Shown: positions 1 to 5,135, counted from the first letter of the stretch. The stretch: DNA of 5,584 nt from an uncultured Anaerotruncus sp. (GCF_902490045.1 NZ_CABUCJ010000142.1:1-5584); one strand, 5' to 3'. Made by a program: numbers and translations. The notes: generated by a model not told the origin, from the sequence alone.

Positions 1-228
1 GCAAAACCTGCCGCGCGGTCCCGCCGGTCCCATCGCGCCCGCGGGTCCCGTCTCGCCGCGCGGTCCCGCGGGTCCCATCGCGCCCGTGGGCCTTGCCTCA
101 CCGCGCGGGCCGTTTCCCTGCGGGGGCGCCGTCCCCGGCGCTCCGCCCGGGACCGCCGCGCCGATGGGCGGCGGGACAACCCCCCAGCGCCCGCCCATGG
201 AAAATCCCGTGTTTCCGTATCGCAGCAT
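1..228 (-). CDS. Collagen-like Gly-X-Y repeat protein, N-terminal part (3' end beyond window)
   Basis: The frame opens at ATG 228-226 behind a strong GGGAGGT ribosome binding site (242-236, 7-base spacing). It stays open for 76 codons to the window edge, so it is partial at the C-terminus. Residues 1-39 are a Gly/Pro/Ala-rich lead-in without an obvious signal peptide. From residue 40 the chain settles into Gly-X-Y triplets such as GPR-GET-GPA-GAM-GPA-GPR. One triplet is broken: Arg (AGG) stands at residue 46 where Gly is expected. The triplets are encoded by a 45-bp tandem repeat. Bacterial collagen-like proteins of this kind are often surface or spore exosporium filaments (as with BclA in Bacillus). 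That role is inference here, because the C-terminal domain that would decide it is missing. A terminator (315-342) lies upstream, so the gene probably has its own promoter in 229-314, but I could not identify one with confidence. Confidence 0.8.
   Translation of the reverse strand, partial: MLRYGNTGFSMGGRWGVVPPPIGAAVPGGAPGTAPPQGNGPRGEARPTGAMGPAGPRGETGPAGAMGPAGPRGRFC
11..100. repeat. 45-bp tandem repeat encoding collagen triplets
   Basis: Bases 11-55 and 56-100 are two adjacent 45-base units agreeing at about 38 of 45 positions. A partial third unit begins at 101. Each unit encodes five Gly-X-Y triplets on the minus strand. The array probably continues past the window start. Confidence 0.8.
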
Positions 229-314
229 CAAAAATACCTCCCAACCGGTCAATAAATCGTCTGAATCCATCCTATTCGGAAAGCATCGAATGGGTTCCGC
301 GCGCGGACGGAAAA

Positions 315-342
315 GCGGCCGGTCCCCAAAGGGACCGGCCGC
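315..342 (-). terminator. Intrinsic terminator after the 60-residue protein gene
   Basis: A perfect 12-bp GC-rich stem (315-326 with 331-342) has a 4-base loop and is followed on the minus strand by TTTT. It sits 20 bases past the stop codon at 362-364, which fits a rho-independent terminator for that gene. The U-tract is short. Confidence 0.8.
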
Positions 343-361
343 CGGCAAGGCTGGCGGGGGT

Positions 362-544
362 TCACATGATGTGTTCCTCGCAGATGTTGTCGACCACCTG
401 GTAGCCGATTTTGTTGTAGCCGTCGGGGATCTCGGTGCCGTCGGTGTTGACGCAGTCGGGAATCACATCCACGGCGCAGGGCGCGGGTTCGCCGCCGCCG
501 GATTCGGGCGGCCGCTTGGACTTCGCGCGGTCTTTTTTCGGCAT
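362..544 (-). CDS. Small hypothetical protein, 60 aa, three cysteines
   Basis: I do not recognise this family. The start ATG at 544-542 is chosen because GAGGTG (555-550) lies 5 bases upstream. An in-frame ATG further up (667) has no such site and would run through the terminator of the preceding gene. The first 20 residues are basic and Pro/Gly-rich (MPKKDRAKSK then a GGG stretch) and probably disordered. The rest is acidic, with Cys23, Cys31 and Cys55, and ends in CEEHIM. There is no signal peptide, membrane segment or CxxC motif. Terminators on both sides (607-639 upstream, 315-342 downstream) suggest it is its own transcription unit, although no promoter stands out in the 62 bases between. 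The neighbouring collagen-like gene might hint at a surface or spore role, but that is only guilt by association. Confidence 0.7.
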   Translation of the reverse strand: MPKKDRAKSKRPPESGGGEPAPCAVDVIPDCVNTDGTEIPDGYNKIGYQVVDNICEEHIM

Positions 545-606
545 AAAATCACCTCGGCTTTTAGCGTTCCCCGCCGAAAGTGGAAGATGCGGGGCCGGGG
601 AAAGCA

Positions 607-639
607 AAACCCTCCCGGGGAAATTTCCCGAAAGGGTTT
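607..639 (-). terminator. Intrinsic terminator after the zinc-ribbon membrane protein gene
   Basis: The stem is 607-613 with 633-639 (7 bp), a 2x2 internal loop, then 616-619 with 627-630 (4 bp) around a 7-base loop. On the minus strand it is followed by a T-rich tract (TTTTGCTTT, partly in the stem). It begins 24 bases past the stop codon at 666-664. The plus strand also has a T5 run after the stem, so it could work in both directions. Confidence 0.7.
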
Positions 640-663
640 GTTTTTCGGCCGCAGCCCATTTTT

Positions 664-1761
664 TCATTCAAAATCATCGAGACGGATGGCCGTCTCCTCG
701 TCGAAGAGGGAGGCGCCCTCCTCCCGCTCGTAGAACTCCGCGCCGTCGGCGGTGACGTTCCCGTCGCGGTCGACCGTGTCGCGGATGTCGAACACCGGCT
801 CGCCGTTGACCGCCAGGTAGAGCGGGTGGTAATAGCTCGGAGACATCGCGAGCACCACCTCGAAGCGGTCGGTCTTTGTGCGCCCGCCTACCGTCAGGTC
901 GGCGGTGCCGCAGGTCGTAATCAGCGCGCCGTCGCCCGCGAGCTGTTCCCGGTCGTGGTGGAAGGCGACCGAATCGGCCTCATAATAGGCGGGCACCATC
1001 GCGTAGAGGGTGTTTTCCGCCGCGGAGACGATGAACTGGTCGAACAGCTCGTCGCGGCTTCCGGTGCTGATGACGTTCGCGCTGTCGTCCAAGACGGGTT
1101 CGCTCTCGCCGTCCGCCTGCCAGCCGCTTCCGTTCTCGTCGTCCAGCCACCAGTCGCCGTCCGCCGGAGATGCCTCGGCGGGGACCTCGAGAGCGGCGTC
1201 CATGGAGGAACCGGAGTCCGCCGCGAAGCTGAAAATGAGGACGGAAAGGATGGGGAGCACGAACACCACGAGGATCACCACGATCGCCGCAATGAGGCAG
1301 CCGCGGTTCGCGGGCTTGCGTTCCGCGCCGCCGAGCGCGCCCTCGGGCCTGCCGGCATAGGCGGAACGGGACGGGCGCTCCTGTGTGCGGCTGCCGGGGT
1401 CCTCGCCGTGGAAATAGTTCGCCCGGTCCCGCTCAAAGACGCTCTGGTCAAATTCGTCCGAGATGTCGTAGCGGTCCCTGTTCGACGGTTCCGAATCCCG
1501 CCGCTCGCGCTCCGCCTCTATTTCGCGGTTGCGCTGCCGGATGGTGCACATCGCGCACAGATCGGAAATCGTGCTGCCCGGAAGCTCCTTCCCGCATTCG
1601 GAGCAGCGTTTTTTCGGCGCGCCCGGACGGATGCAGGGCGCTTCCGCCTCCCCGCCGCAGGGCTCCCCGGCCTCCTGGGGCTCCTCCTCGACGCGATCGC
1701 CGCAGTAGGAGCAAAAAACGCTGTCATCCCGGATTTCCCTTCCGCATTTGCTGCAAAACAT
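664..1761 (-). CDS. Double zinc-ribbon, single-pass membrane protein with unknown extracellular domain
   Basis: The product is 365 residues. Two zinc ribbons lie at the N-terminus: the first uses CxxC pairs at Cys3/Cys6 and Cys17/Cys20, the second at Cys53/Cys56 and Cys69/Cys72. A charged Glu/Arg stretch (about 73-150) follows, then one strongly hydrophobic membrane segment (about 155-180), then an acidic C-terminal part of about 185 residues, predicted to be outside the cell. Such zinc-ribbon-plus-membrane-anchor proteins are frequent in Clostridia and mostly uncharacterised. The ectodomain is not a family I can name. ATG 1761-1759 is preceded by GGAGGGAAG (1772-1764), which supports the start. 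The gene lies 60 bases after the corrinoid protein gene on the same strand, with no U-tract terminator between, so the two may share a transcript. A functional link is not evident. Confidence 0.85.
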   Translation of the reverse strand: MFCSKCGREIRDDSVFCSYCGDRVEEEPQEAGEPCGGEAEAPCIRPGAPKKRCSECGKELPGSTISDLCAMCTIRQRNREIEAERERRDSEPSNRDRYDISDEFDQSVFERDRANYFHGEDPGSRTQERPSRSAYAGRPEGALGGAERKPANRGCLIAAIVVILVVFVLPILSVLIFSFAADSGSSMDAALEVPAEASPADGDWWLDDENGSGWQADGESEPVLDDSANVISTGSRDELFDQFIVSAAENTLYAMVPAYYEADSVAFHHDREQLAGDGALITTCGTADLTVGGRTKTDRFEVVLAMSPSYYHPLYLAVNGEPVFDIRDTVDRDGNVTADGAEFYEREEGASLFDEETAIRLDDFE

Positions 1762-1776
1762 GGCTTCCCTCCGTGT

Positions 1777-1791
1777 GGGCGCGTGGCGCCC
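1777..1791 (-). other. Small GC hairpin just upstream of the zinc-ribbon gene's ribosome binding site
   Basis: GGGCGC pairs with GCGCCC around a 3-base loop (6 bp). It has no T-run, so it is unlikely to terminate transcription. It ends 5 bases before the Shine-Dalgarno sequence and could modulate translation or stabilise a processed message. Its function is inferred only from its position. Confidence 0.35.
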
Positions 1792-1821
1792 GTATGATGT
1801 TGGTGGCTTCCCCGTTCCCGG

Positions 1822-2457
1822 TCAGGAACAGAACCCGAGCGCGACCTCCGCGCAGGTGGCGGCGTCGGGGGTATAGCTGTCCGCGCCGATCTCGTCGCAG
1901 AACGCCTGGGTGACCGGCGCGCCGCCGATCATCACCTTGACCCCGCCGAGGGCGGGCGTGCTGTCGCGAAGCTGGACGACGGCGCGCATCTCGTTCATCG
2001 TGGTGGTGAGCAGGGCGGAGCAGGCGATGATGTCCGCGCCGTTCTGCTCGGCGGCGGATATGTATTTGGCGGCGGGCACGTCGACCCCGAGGTCGACGAC
2101 CCGCAGGCCCTTTCCCTCGAGCATCATTTTGACGAGGTTCTTGCCGATGTCGTGCCGGTCGCCCTTGACGGTTCCGAGCACGACGGTGCCGCGCACCTCG
2201 CCGCCGTTTTCCGCGAGCAGGGGCTTGAGCAGCTCAAGCCCCGCGTTCATAGCGCGCGCGGCGATCATGACCTCGGGAATGTAGACCTTGTTCGCCTTGA
2301 ATTTCTCCCCGATGACCCCCATGCCCGCAAGCAGGCCGCCGTTCAGAATTCCCCCGGCGGAAAGGCCCTCCGCGATCGCACGGGCGACCTTTTCCTTAAC
2401 GGCGGGCGCGCGCCCCTGCTGCAGGAGCTGGCTGATTTCATCCAAAAGCTGGGACAA
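1822..2457 (-). CDS. Corrinoid (cobalamin-binding) protein of the MtbC/MttC methyltransferase type
   Basis: This carrier protein holds a methyl group on bound corrinoid and passes it between a substrate methyltransferase (for example for methylamines, glycine betaine or methoxylated compounds) and an acceptor methyltransferase in the cytoplasm. Residues 1-85 are the helical cap domain (DEISQLLQQG ... IPEVMIAARAM). Residues 88-211 are the Rossmann-like B12 domain. The DxHxxG motif is Asp100-Arg-His102-Asp-Ile-Gly105, with His102 as the expected lower cobalt ligand. Also present are SALLTTTM (147-154) and the Gly-Gly of MIGGAPV (178-179). The length of 211 residues is normal for the family. The start is TTG 2457-2455, because GAGGGGGGAA (2472-2463) precedes it and protein homology starts there. 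An upstream in-frame ATG at 2520 overlaps the promoter -10. No methyltransferase partner is seen in the window, so the substrate cannot be assigned. Confidence 0.9.
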   Translation of the reverse strand: MSQLLDEISQLLQQGRAPAVKEKVARAIAEGLSAGGILNGGLLAGMGVIGEKFKANKVYIPEVMIAARAMNAGLELLKPLLAENGGEVRGTVVLGTVKGDRHDIGKNLVKMMLEGKGLRVVDLGVDVPAAKYISAAEQNGADIIACSALLTTTMNEMRAVVQLRDSTPALGGVKVMIGGAPVTQAFCDEIGADSYTPDAATCAEVALGFCS

Positions 2458-2472
2458 CCGACTTCCCCCCTC
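2455..2472 (-). promoter_or_regulatory. Ribosome binding site that sets a TTG start for the corrinoid protein
   Basis: GAGGGGGGAA (2472-2463) followed after 5 bases by TTG (2457-2455) marks the likely start. The alternative ATG at 2520 has no Shine-Dalgarno sequence and would lie within the core promoter. Confidence 0.75.
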
Positions 2473-2515
2473 AAATGTCAAAAACAGACGCGGACTCCGA
2501 TTTTCCGCTACAGCA

Positions 2516-2544
2516 ATCATACCTTACTTTGGCGCTGATTTCAA
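2516..2544 (-). promoter_or_regulatory. Sigma-A type promoter of the corrinoid protein gene
   Basis: TTGAAA (2544-2539), a 17-base spacer and TATGAT (2521-2516) form a near-consensus vegetative promoter. Transcription should begin near 2509, giving a leader of about 50 bases before the TTG start. I see no cobalamin riboswitch in so short a leader. Confidence 0.75.
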
Positions 2545-2650
2545 GCGGATGGACGCAATCGGCGGCCCGGAGATTCTGGATGCCCGGGGGACCGGGGATT
2601 TCCTCCCCGGGAAGAAGCAGGCAGGGGGAGGGGTCAGGGCTTTCCAATAT

Positions 2651-2694
2651 CGTAAATCTTGTGTAAACGATGCCCGGTGTTCACGGACAGTTCA
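2651..2694 (+). promoter_or_regulatory. Direct-repeat half-sites upstream of the M23 peptidase; WalR/YycF-like box candidate
   Basis: CGTAAA (2651-2656), 5 bases, then TGTAAA (2662-2667) differs at one base from the WalR consensus TGTWAH-N5-TGTWAH. A second, weaker pair with the same 11-base period is TGTTCA (2678-2683), 5 bases, AGTTCA (2689-2694). WalR/YycF is known to control cell wall hydrolases in Firmicutes, which fits the gene downstream. A TATCCT at 2706-2711 could be the -10, with the second pair in place of a -35. That reading is inference. Confidence 0.45.
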
Positions 2695-2706
2695 CAAATG
2701 CCCGGT
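2670..2706. repeat. Short direct repeat ATGCCCGGT, two copies 28 bases apart
   Basis: ATGCCCGGT occurs at 2670-2678 and again at 2698-2706, flanking the TGTTCA/AGTTCA pair. A related ATGCCCGG lies at 2580-2587. The repeats may be part of the control region of the downstream gene or may be chance in GC-rich DNA. Confidence 0.45.
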
Positions 2707-2744
2707 ATCCTGAGTGCGTATCGATTCAGGGAGGTGGCACAGCC

Positions 2745-3527
2745 ATGCAGATGCCTGCGGACAACTCCGGACAATCGACATCGCGGAAGAGGACAAAAAA
2801 CACCCCAATCAGGAAGCTGACGGCGCGCGTTCTCGCGGCGGCCACCGCGCTTTTTTGCGCGGTGAACATCCTGGCGCTCCAGCCGCCCGCGCGCACGACG
2901 CGCACCGTCGTCACCACGGAAAAAATCCCCTACAGCGTCGCCTATCAGGACGAGCCCGCCCGTTACCGGGGCTATACCGAGGTCGTCTCGGCGGGGATCG
3001 CGGGCGAACGGGAGATCCGTTCACAGGTCGTGTTCGAGGGGGACCGTCCGGTCAAGGTGCTGTCGGTCCAGTCGACCGACACCGCCCGCCCCGTCGACCA
3101 GGTGGTCAAGAGGGGCACCCGGGTGCTGCGAAGCGAAACCGCCGACGGCAGCCGCTGGGTGTCCTCCTTCATTCGCCCGCTCAAGACCGGGTGGCTGTCG
3201 GCGGATTTCTACGACTATCCCCACCACAACGGCATCGACCTGGCCGCCCCGTACGGCACGCCCGTCTACGCGGCGGCGCAGGGGCGCGTCGTGCTCGCGG
3301 GCTGGTACGGGGAGTATGGAAAGTGCGTCATCATCGAGCACGCCGACGGCTCCCGCACCCTCTACGGGCACAACAGCTCGCTCGACGTCGCGGCCGGTCA
3401 GGAGGTCAAGCAGGGGGAGAAGATTGCCAGCGTCGGCTCGACGGGCAATTCCACCGGCAACCACCTGCATTTTGAAATCCGTATCGGATCTGGCTTTCTG
3501 GACCCGATGGTCTACATCGACAAATAG
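2745..3527 (+). CDS. Membrane-anchored M23 family peptidoglycan endopeptidase with G5 domain
   Basis: The 260-residue protein is predicted to cut peptide cross-bridges of peptidoglycan outside the membrane. Order of parts: a basic cytoplasmic N-terminus (1-24), a hydrophobic signal/anchor (about 25-45), a G5 domain (about 52-125, a beta-rich module associated with cell-wall binding), and a C-terminal M23 (LytM-type) domain (about 150-260). The zinc ligands expected from the family are present: His161 and Asp165 (HNGID) and His242 of the HLH motif. The catalytic His209 (YGH) and His240 are also present, so it should be active rather than a degenerate LytM protein. ATG 2745 is preceded by GGGAGGTGG (2729-2737). 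An earlier in-frame ATG at 2670 lacks such a site and lies in the regulatory repeats. The gene stands alone between a divergent neighbour and a strong terminator. WalR-like boxes upstream suggest cell-wall stress or growth control. Confidence 0.92.
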   Translation: MQMPADNSGQSTSRKRTKNTPIRKLTARVLAAATALFCAVNILALQPPARTTRTVVTTEKIPYSVAYQDEPARYRGYTEVVSAGIAGEREIRSQVVFEGDRPVKVLSVQSTDTARPVDQVVKRGTRVLRSETADGSRWVSSFIRPLKTGWLSADFYDYPHHNGIDLAAPYGTPVYAAAQGRVVLAGWYGEYGKCVIIEHADGSRTLYGHNSSLDVAAGQEVKQGEKIASVGSTGNSTGNHLHFEIRIGSGFLDPMVYIDK

Positions 3528-3533
3528 GCGCGG

Positions 3534-3575
3534 AAAAGCCCCGGGACGCTTTGGAGAAAGCGTCCCGGGGCTTTT
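3534..3575. terminator. Bidirectional intrinsic terminator between convergent genes
   Basis: A perfect 19-bp stem (3534-3552 with 3557-3575) has a GGAG loop. A-runs open the 5' arm and T-runs close the 3' arm, so it works on both strands. It ends the M23 peptidase gene (stop 3525-3527) and the convergent minus-strand gene (stop 3606-3604). Confidence 0.92.
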
Positions 3576-3603
3576 GGCATGGCGGGCGGACTTCTGGATT
3601 TGC

Positions 3604-3960
3604 TTACGACGCCTGTGGGTTTTTCATCATGAGATCGATGTGGTCCCTGATGCAGCCCGAAAGCTCCTCAAAAAAGGCGTGCCCGTCAGCGCCGTTGCAG
3701 AGAAAGGGAACCATGAGACTGGCAATCACATGACTGGCCGTTTTTCGGACCTGCTCCTCCGTTTGATTGGCGGCCATGATAACGAATTCCTCGCACAAGA
3801 CGTTCGCGGCAAGCTCGGGGCTGTCGATGGTAAAATCCAATGCCATGCGGTCGATCACCTCGCCGATTGAAAGCCCGGTATTTTCACAGTGCTTTAACAG
3901 GGCCTCTTTTGTCCTGGACATAATGGTTGCCTCTATTGGCACCAGCACCTTATTCGGCAT
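3604..3960 (-). CDS. Uncharacterised protein with ribbon-helix-helix-like N-terminus
   Basis: The product is 118 residues. Residues 3-44 read as a beta strand (KVLVPIEATI) followed by two helices (SRTKEALLKHCENTG and SIGEVIDRMALDF), the layout of MetJ/Arc-type ribbon-helix-helix DNA-binding proteins. The remaining 70 residues look helical, with Cys56, Cys88 and Cys103, and match no family I recognise. ATG 3960-3958 follows GGGAGGA (3973-3967, 6-base spacing). A promoter with a palindrome over its -10 lies upstream, the expected arrangement for an autorepressed regulator. The gene is divergent from a cluster of three XRE regulators and its base composition is less GC-rich than the M23 gene next door. 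It could instead be a non-regulatory protein with a coincidental fold pattern. A structure prediction would decide. Confidence 0.7.
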   Translation of the reverse strand: MPNKVLVPIEATIMSRTKEALLKHCENTGLSIGEVIDRMALDFTIDSPELAANVLCEEFVIMAANQTEEQVRKTASHVIASLMVPFLCNGADGHAFFEELSGCIRDHIDLMMKNPQAS

Positions 3961-4023
3961 TGCTTTTCCTCCCTGTCACGCCTTTTGATGAATAAATTGG
4001 CCGCCCCATACGAAACTGTCATT

Positions 4024-4037
4024 TTATAACGTTATAA
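4024..4037. promoter_or_regulatory. Perfect 14-bp palindrome, candidate operator
   Basis: TTATAACGTTATAA is an exact inverted repeat. It touches the -10 (4042-4037) of the minus-strand promoter and covers its likely transcription start, where a bound dimeric repressor would block RNA polymerase. The core TAACG recurs at 4071, 4085 and 4094, near the plus-strand gene start, so a regulator may bind both ends of the intergenic region. Confidence 0.6.
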
Positions 4038-4065
4038 TTATACGTCAAAAACAACTAAAAATCAA
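4037..4065 (-). promoter_or_regulatory. Sigma-A type promoter of the ribbon-helix-helix-like gene
   Basis: TTGATT (4065-4060), a 17-base spacer and a consensus TATAAT (4042-4037) point towards the minus-strand gene. Transcription should start near 4030, within the 14-bp palindrome. Confidence 0.65.
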
Positions 4066-4078
4066 GTTCTTAACGAAG

Positions 4079-4084
4079 TATAAT
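4079..4084 (+). promoter_or_regulatory. Putative -10 element of the first XRE regulator gene
   Basis: TATAAT matches the sigma-A -10 consensus and lies 31 bases before the ATG at 4116. No good -35 is found at the proper distance, so the promoter may be weak or need an activator. Confidence 0.45.
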
Positions 4085-4115
4085 TAACGTCATAACGTAG
4101 CAAGGGGTTGAGAGC

Positions 4116-4424
4116 ATGATAGATATACTCAAAGAAATTACAAAACTCCGTTTGGCTCGGAACTGGACTGAGTATGATTTATCAAAACATTCCGGCCTAT
4201 CCCAATCGACGATATCCACTTGGTACCGCAAGGGACAAACCCCAACGATACAAACGCTGGATAAAGTGTGTAAAGGATTTGGAATTACCCTATCTCAATT
4301 TTTCTCAGAAGGTGATGACCCCATTTCGCTTACACCAGAGCAGGGAGAAATGCTTGATAATTGGTCGGCGTTAAATCCAAAGCAGCAACAGATTATTATG
4401 GACTTGCTTAGGAATATGTTCTGA
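4116..4424 (+). CDS. XRE-family helix-turn-helix transcriptional regulator (first of three)
   Basis: The 102-residue protein has a Cro/CI-type HTH: DLSKHSGLSQSTISTWYRKG (21-40) forms helix-turn-helix with the recognition helix around STISTWYRKG, followed by the usual TPTIQTLDKVCKGFGITLSQFF (to about 63). The C-terminal LTPEQGEMLDNWSALNPKQQ-type tail (72-102) is common in short clostridial XRE proteins and may mediate dimerisation. ATG 4116 follows AAGGGG (4102-4107). The gene is divergent from the ribbon-helix-helix-like gene and probably regulates the shared intergenic region. Its codons are clearly AT-richer than in the corrinoid or M23 genes, a sign of transfer. Its target genes are unknown. 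Confidence 0.88.
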   Translation: MIDILKEITKLRLARNWTEYDLSKHSGLSQSTISTWYRKGQTPTIQTLDKVCKGFGITLSQFFSEGDDPISLTPEQGEMLDNWSALNPKQQQIIMDLLRNMF

Positions 4425-4487
4425 GGAGAGTTGGGTGGGTCCGGTTGATCTTATCATAGGATTATCCCAAGATAGGTGGTGATGCCT

Positions 4488-4814
4488 GTGGACAGCAAAA
4501 GCATGGGAAAGAAACTTAGATCATATAGAGCAAAATGTGGTTGGAGCCTGAAAGAGTGCTCTGAAAAAATAGGCATCAGCACAAGGTATCTGGCCGATAT
4601 TGAACGTGGTGATAAAGTGCCAAAGTTAGAAACGTTCCTTCTGATCCTTAATACGTTGACTGCCTCCGCCGACGATGTCCTTCAGGACAGTTTGGCCGTC
4701 GGCTATGAAGCCAAGAGCAATGACATCATCAGGAAGCTGAATACTCTTGATGTTATCAAGAGAAAGCAAACGTTGGATATTTTCGATAGTGTCATATCTT
4801 CTCTGAAAGAATAA
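4488..4814 (+). CDS. XRE-family helix-turn-helix transcriptional regulator (second of three)
   Basis: With GTG 4488 as start the product is 108 residues (MDSKSMGKKLRSYR...). AGGTGG (4474-4479) lies 8 bases before this GTG. In-frame GTG 4476 and 4479 and ATG 4482 fall inside or too close to that site, and ATG 4503 has none. The HTH spans about residues 19-40 (WSLKECSEKIGISTRYLADI), followed by the ERGDKVPKLETFLLILNTL helix typical of Cro/CI regulators and a helical C-terminal tail (78-108) possibly for dimerisation. It begins 63 bases after the first regulator without a terminator between, so the two are likely co-transcribed. A hairpin with a T-run (4815-4845) follows its stop. Similar small XRE proteins are common on integrative elements of Firmicutes, which is family knowledge and not proof here. 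Confidence 0.85.
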   Translation: MDSKSMGKKLRSYRAKCGWSLKECSEKIGISTRYLADIERGDKVPKLETFLLILNTLTASADDVLQDSLAVGYEAKSNDIIRKLNTLDVIKRKQTLDIFDSVISSLKE

Positions 4815-4845
4815 AAGCCTTTGAGTGCTAAAACTCAAAGGTTTT
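4815..4845 (+). terminator. Hairpin with T-run between second and third XRE genes (terminator or attenuator)
   Basis: CCTTTGAGT (4818-4826) pairs with ACTCAAAGG (4833-4841) around a 6-base loop and is followed by TTTT. Flanking A and T bases extend the stem. It starts directly at the stop codon of the second regulator and ends only 11 bases before the Shine-Dalgarno of the third, so the third gene would depend on read-through or on a promoter hidden upstream. Confidence 0.75.
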
Positions 4846-4856
4846 CCCAGTAAGCA

Positions 4857-4872
4857 GGGAGGGGACGACGTG
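4857..4872 (+). promoter_or_regulatory. Ribosome binding site that sets a GTG start for the third XRE gene
   Basis: GGGAGGGG (4857-4864) precedes GTG 4870 by 5 bases. The frame is open further up to GTG 4825, but that codon lies inside the terminator stem and has no Shine-Dalgarno sequence. Confidence 0.7.
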
Positions 4873-5130
4873 AGCAAAGAAGTACAGTTCTGTAACCGCG
4901 ATCGCTTTATCGAACTTGGCTTGACGATTGCCGCCCTCAGGAAATTGAAGGGCATGTCACAGGAAGAGTTTGCCGCGAAGGCGAAGATCAGCCGCTCACA
5001 TTTGAGCTCCATAGAAGCGCCAAACATTGTAAGGCCTTTCTCTGTTGAGGTATTGTACAATATTGCGGATGCTTTAGGAGTGAGGGCTGGCGACTTGTTG
5101 AATCACTCCATTTTGCCCGATGATAAATAG
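4870..5130 (+). CDS. XRE-family helix-turn-helix transcriptional regulator (third of three)
   Basis: The product from GTG 4870 is 86 residues. After a short lead (MSKEVQFCNRDRFIELG) the whole protein is one Cro/CI-type domain: LTIAALRKLKGMSQEEFAAK (18-37), AKISRSHLSSIEAPN (38-52) with the recognition helix around SRSHLSSIEA, then FSVEVLYNIADALGVRAGDLL (57-77). There is no room for an effector domain, so it is a minimal DNA-binding regulator. It follows the second regulator by 55 bases with a terminator-like hairpin in between, and ends at a strong 19-bp terminator. Its base composition is intermediate between the two upstream regulators and the GC-rich backbone. The target is unknown. Confidence 0.85.
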   Translation: MSKEVQFCNRDRFIELGLTIAALRKLKGMSQEEFAAKAKISRSHLSSIEAPNIVRPFSVEVLYNIADALGVRAGDLLNHSILPDDK

Positions 5131-5135
5131 CCATC

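Larger units (their letters stand above)
4033..4092. repeat. Repeated box TATAATTA(T)ACGTCA in the divergent intergenic region
   Basis: TATAATTATACGTCA (4033-4047) and TATAATTAACGTCA (4079-4092) are near-identical direct copies differing by one inserted T, with starts 46 bases apart. The first overlaps the minus-strand promoter; the second overlaps the putative -10 of the plus-strand gene. They are candidate binding sites for one of the regulators encoded on either side. Confidence 0.55.

Noticed and set aside
580..1797. Long open frame of 405 codons on the plus strand
   Set aside because: It lies opposite the zinc-ribbon gene and its terminator, its translation is a low-complexity Arg/Ala/Val mix without domains, and no ribosome binding site precedes it. 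It is a shadow of high GC content.
2458..2515. Cobalamin riboswitch before the corrinoid gene
   Set aside because: The leader of about 50 bases is far too short for one and shows no B12-box-like motif.
2458..2520. ATG at 2520 as start of the corrinoid protein
   Set aside because: It overlaps the -10 of a near-consensus promoter, has no Shine-Dalgarno sequence, and adds 21 residues not typical of the family.
2714..3475. 253-codon plus-strand frame overlapping the M23 gene
   Set aside because: The translation is Arg/Gly/Pro-rich without motifs and overlaps an M23 domain with all catalytic residues in the other frame.
3604..4424. Toxin-antitoxin pair
   Set aside because: A ribbon-helix-helix-like and an XRE protein could both be antitoxin types, but neither has a toxin domain, and they are divergent instead of in one operon.
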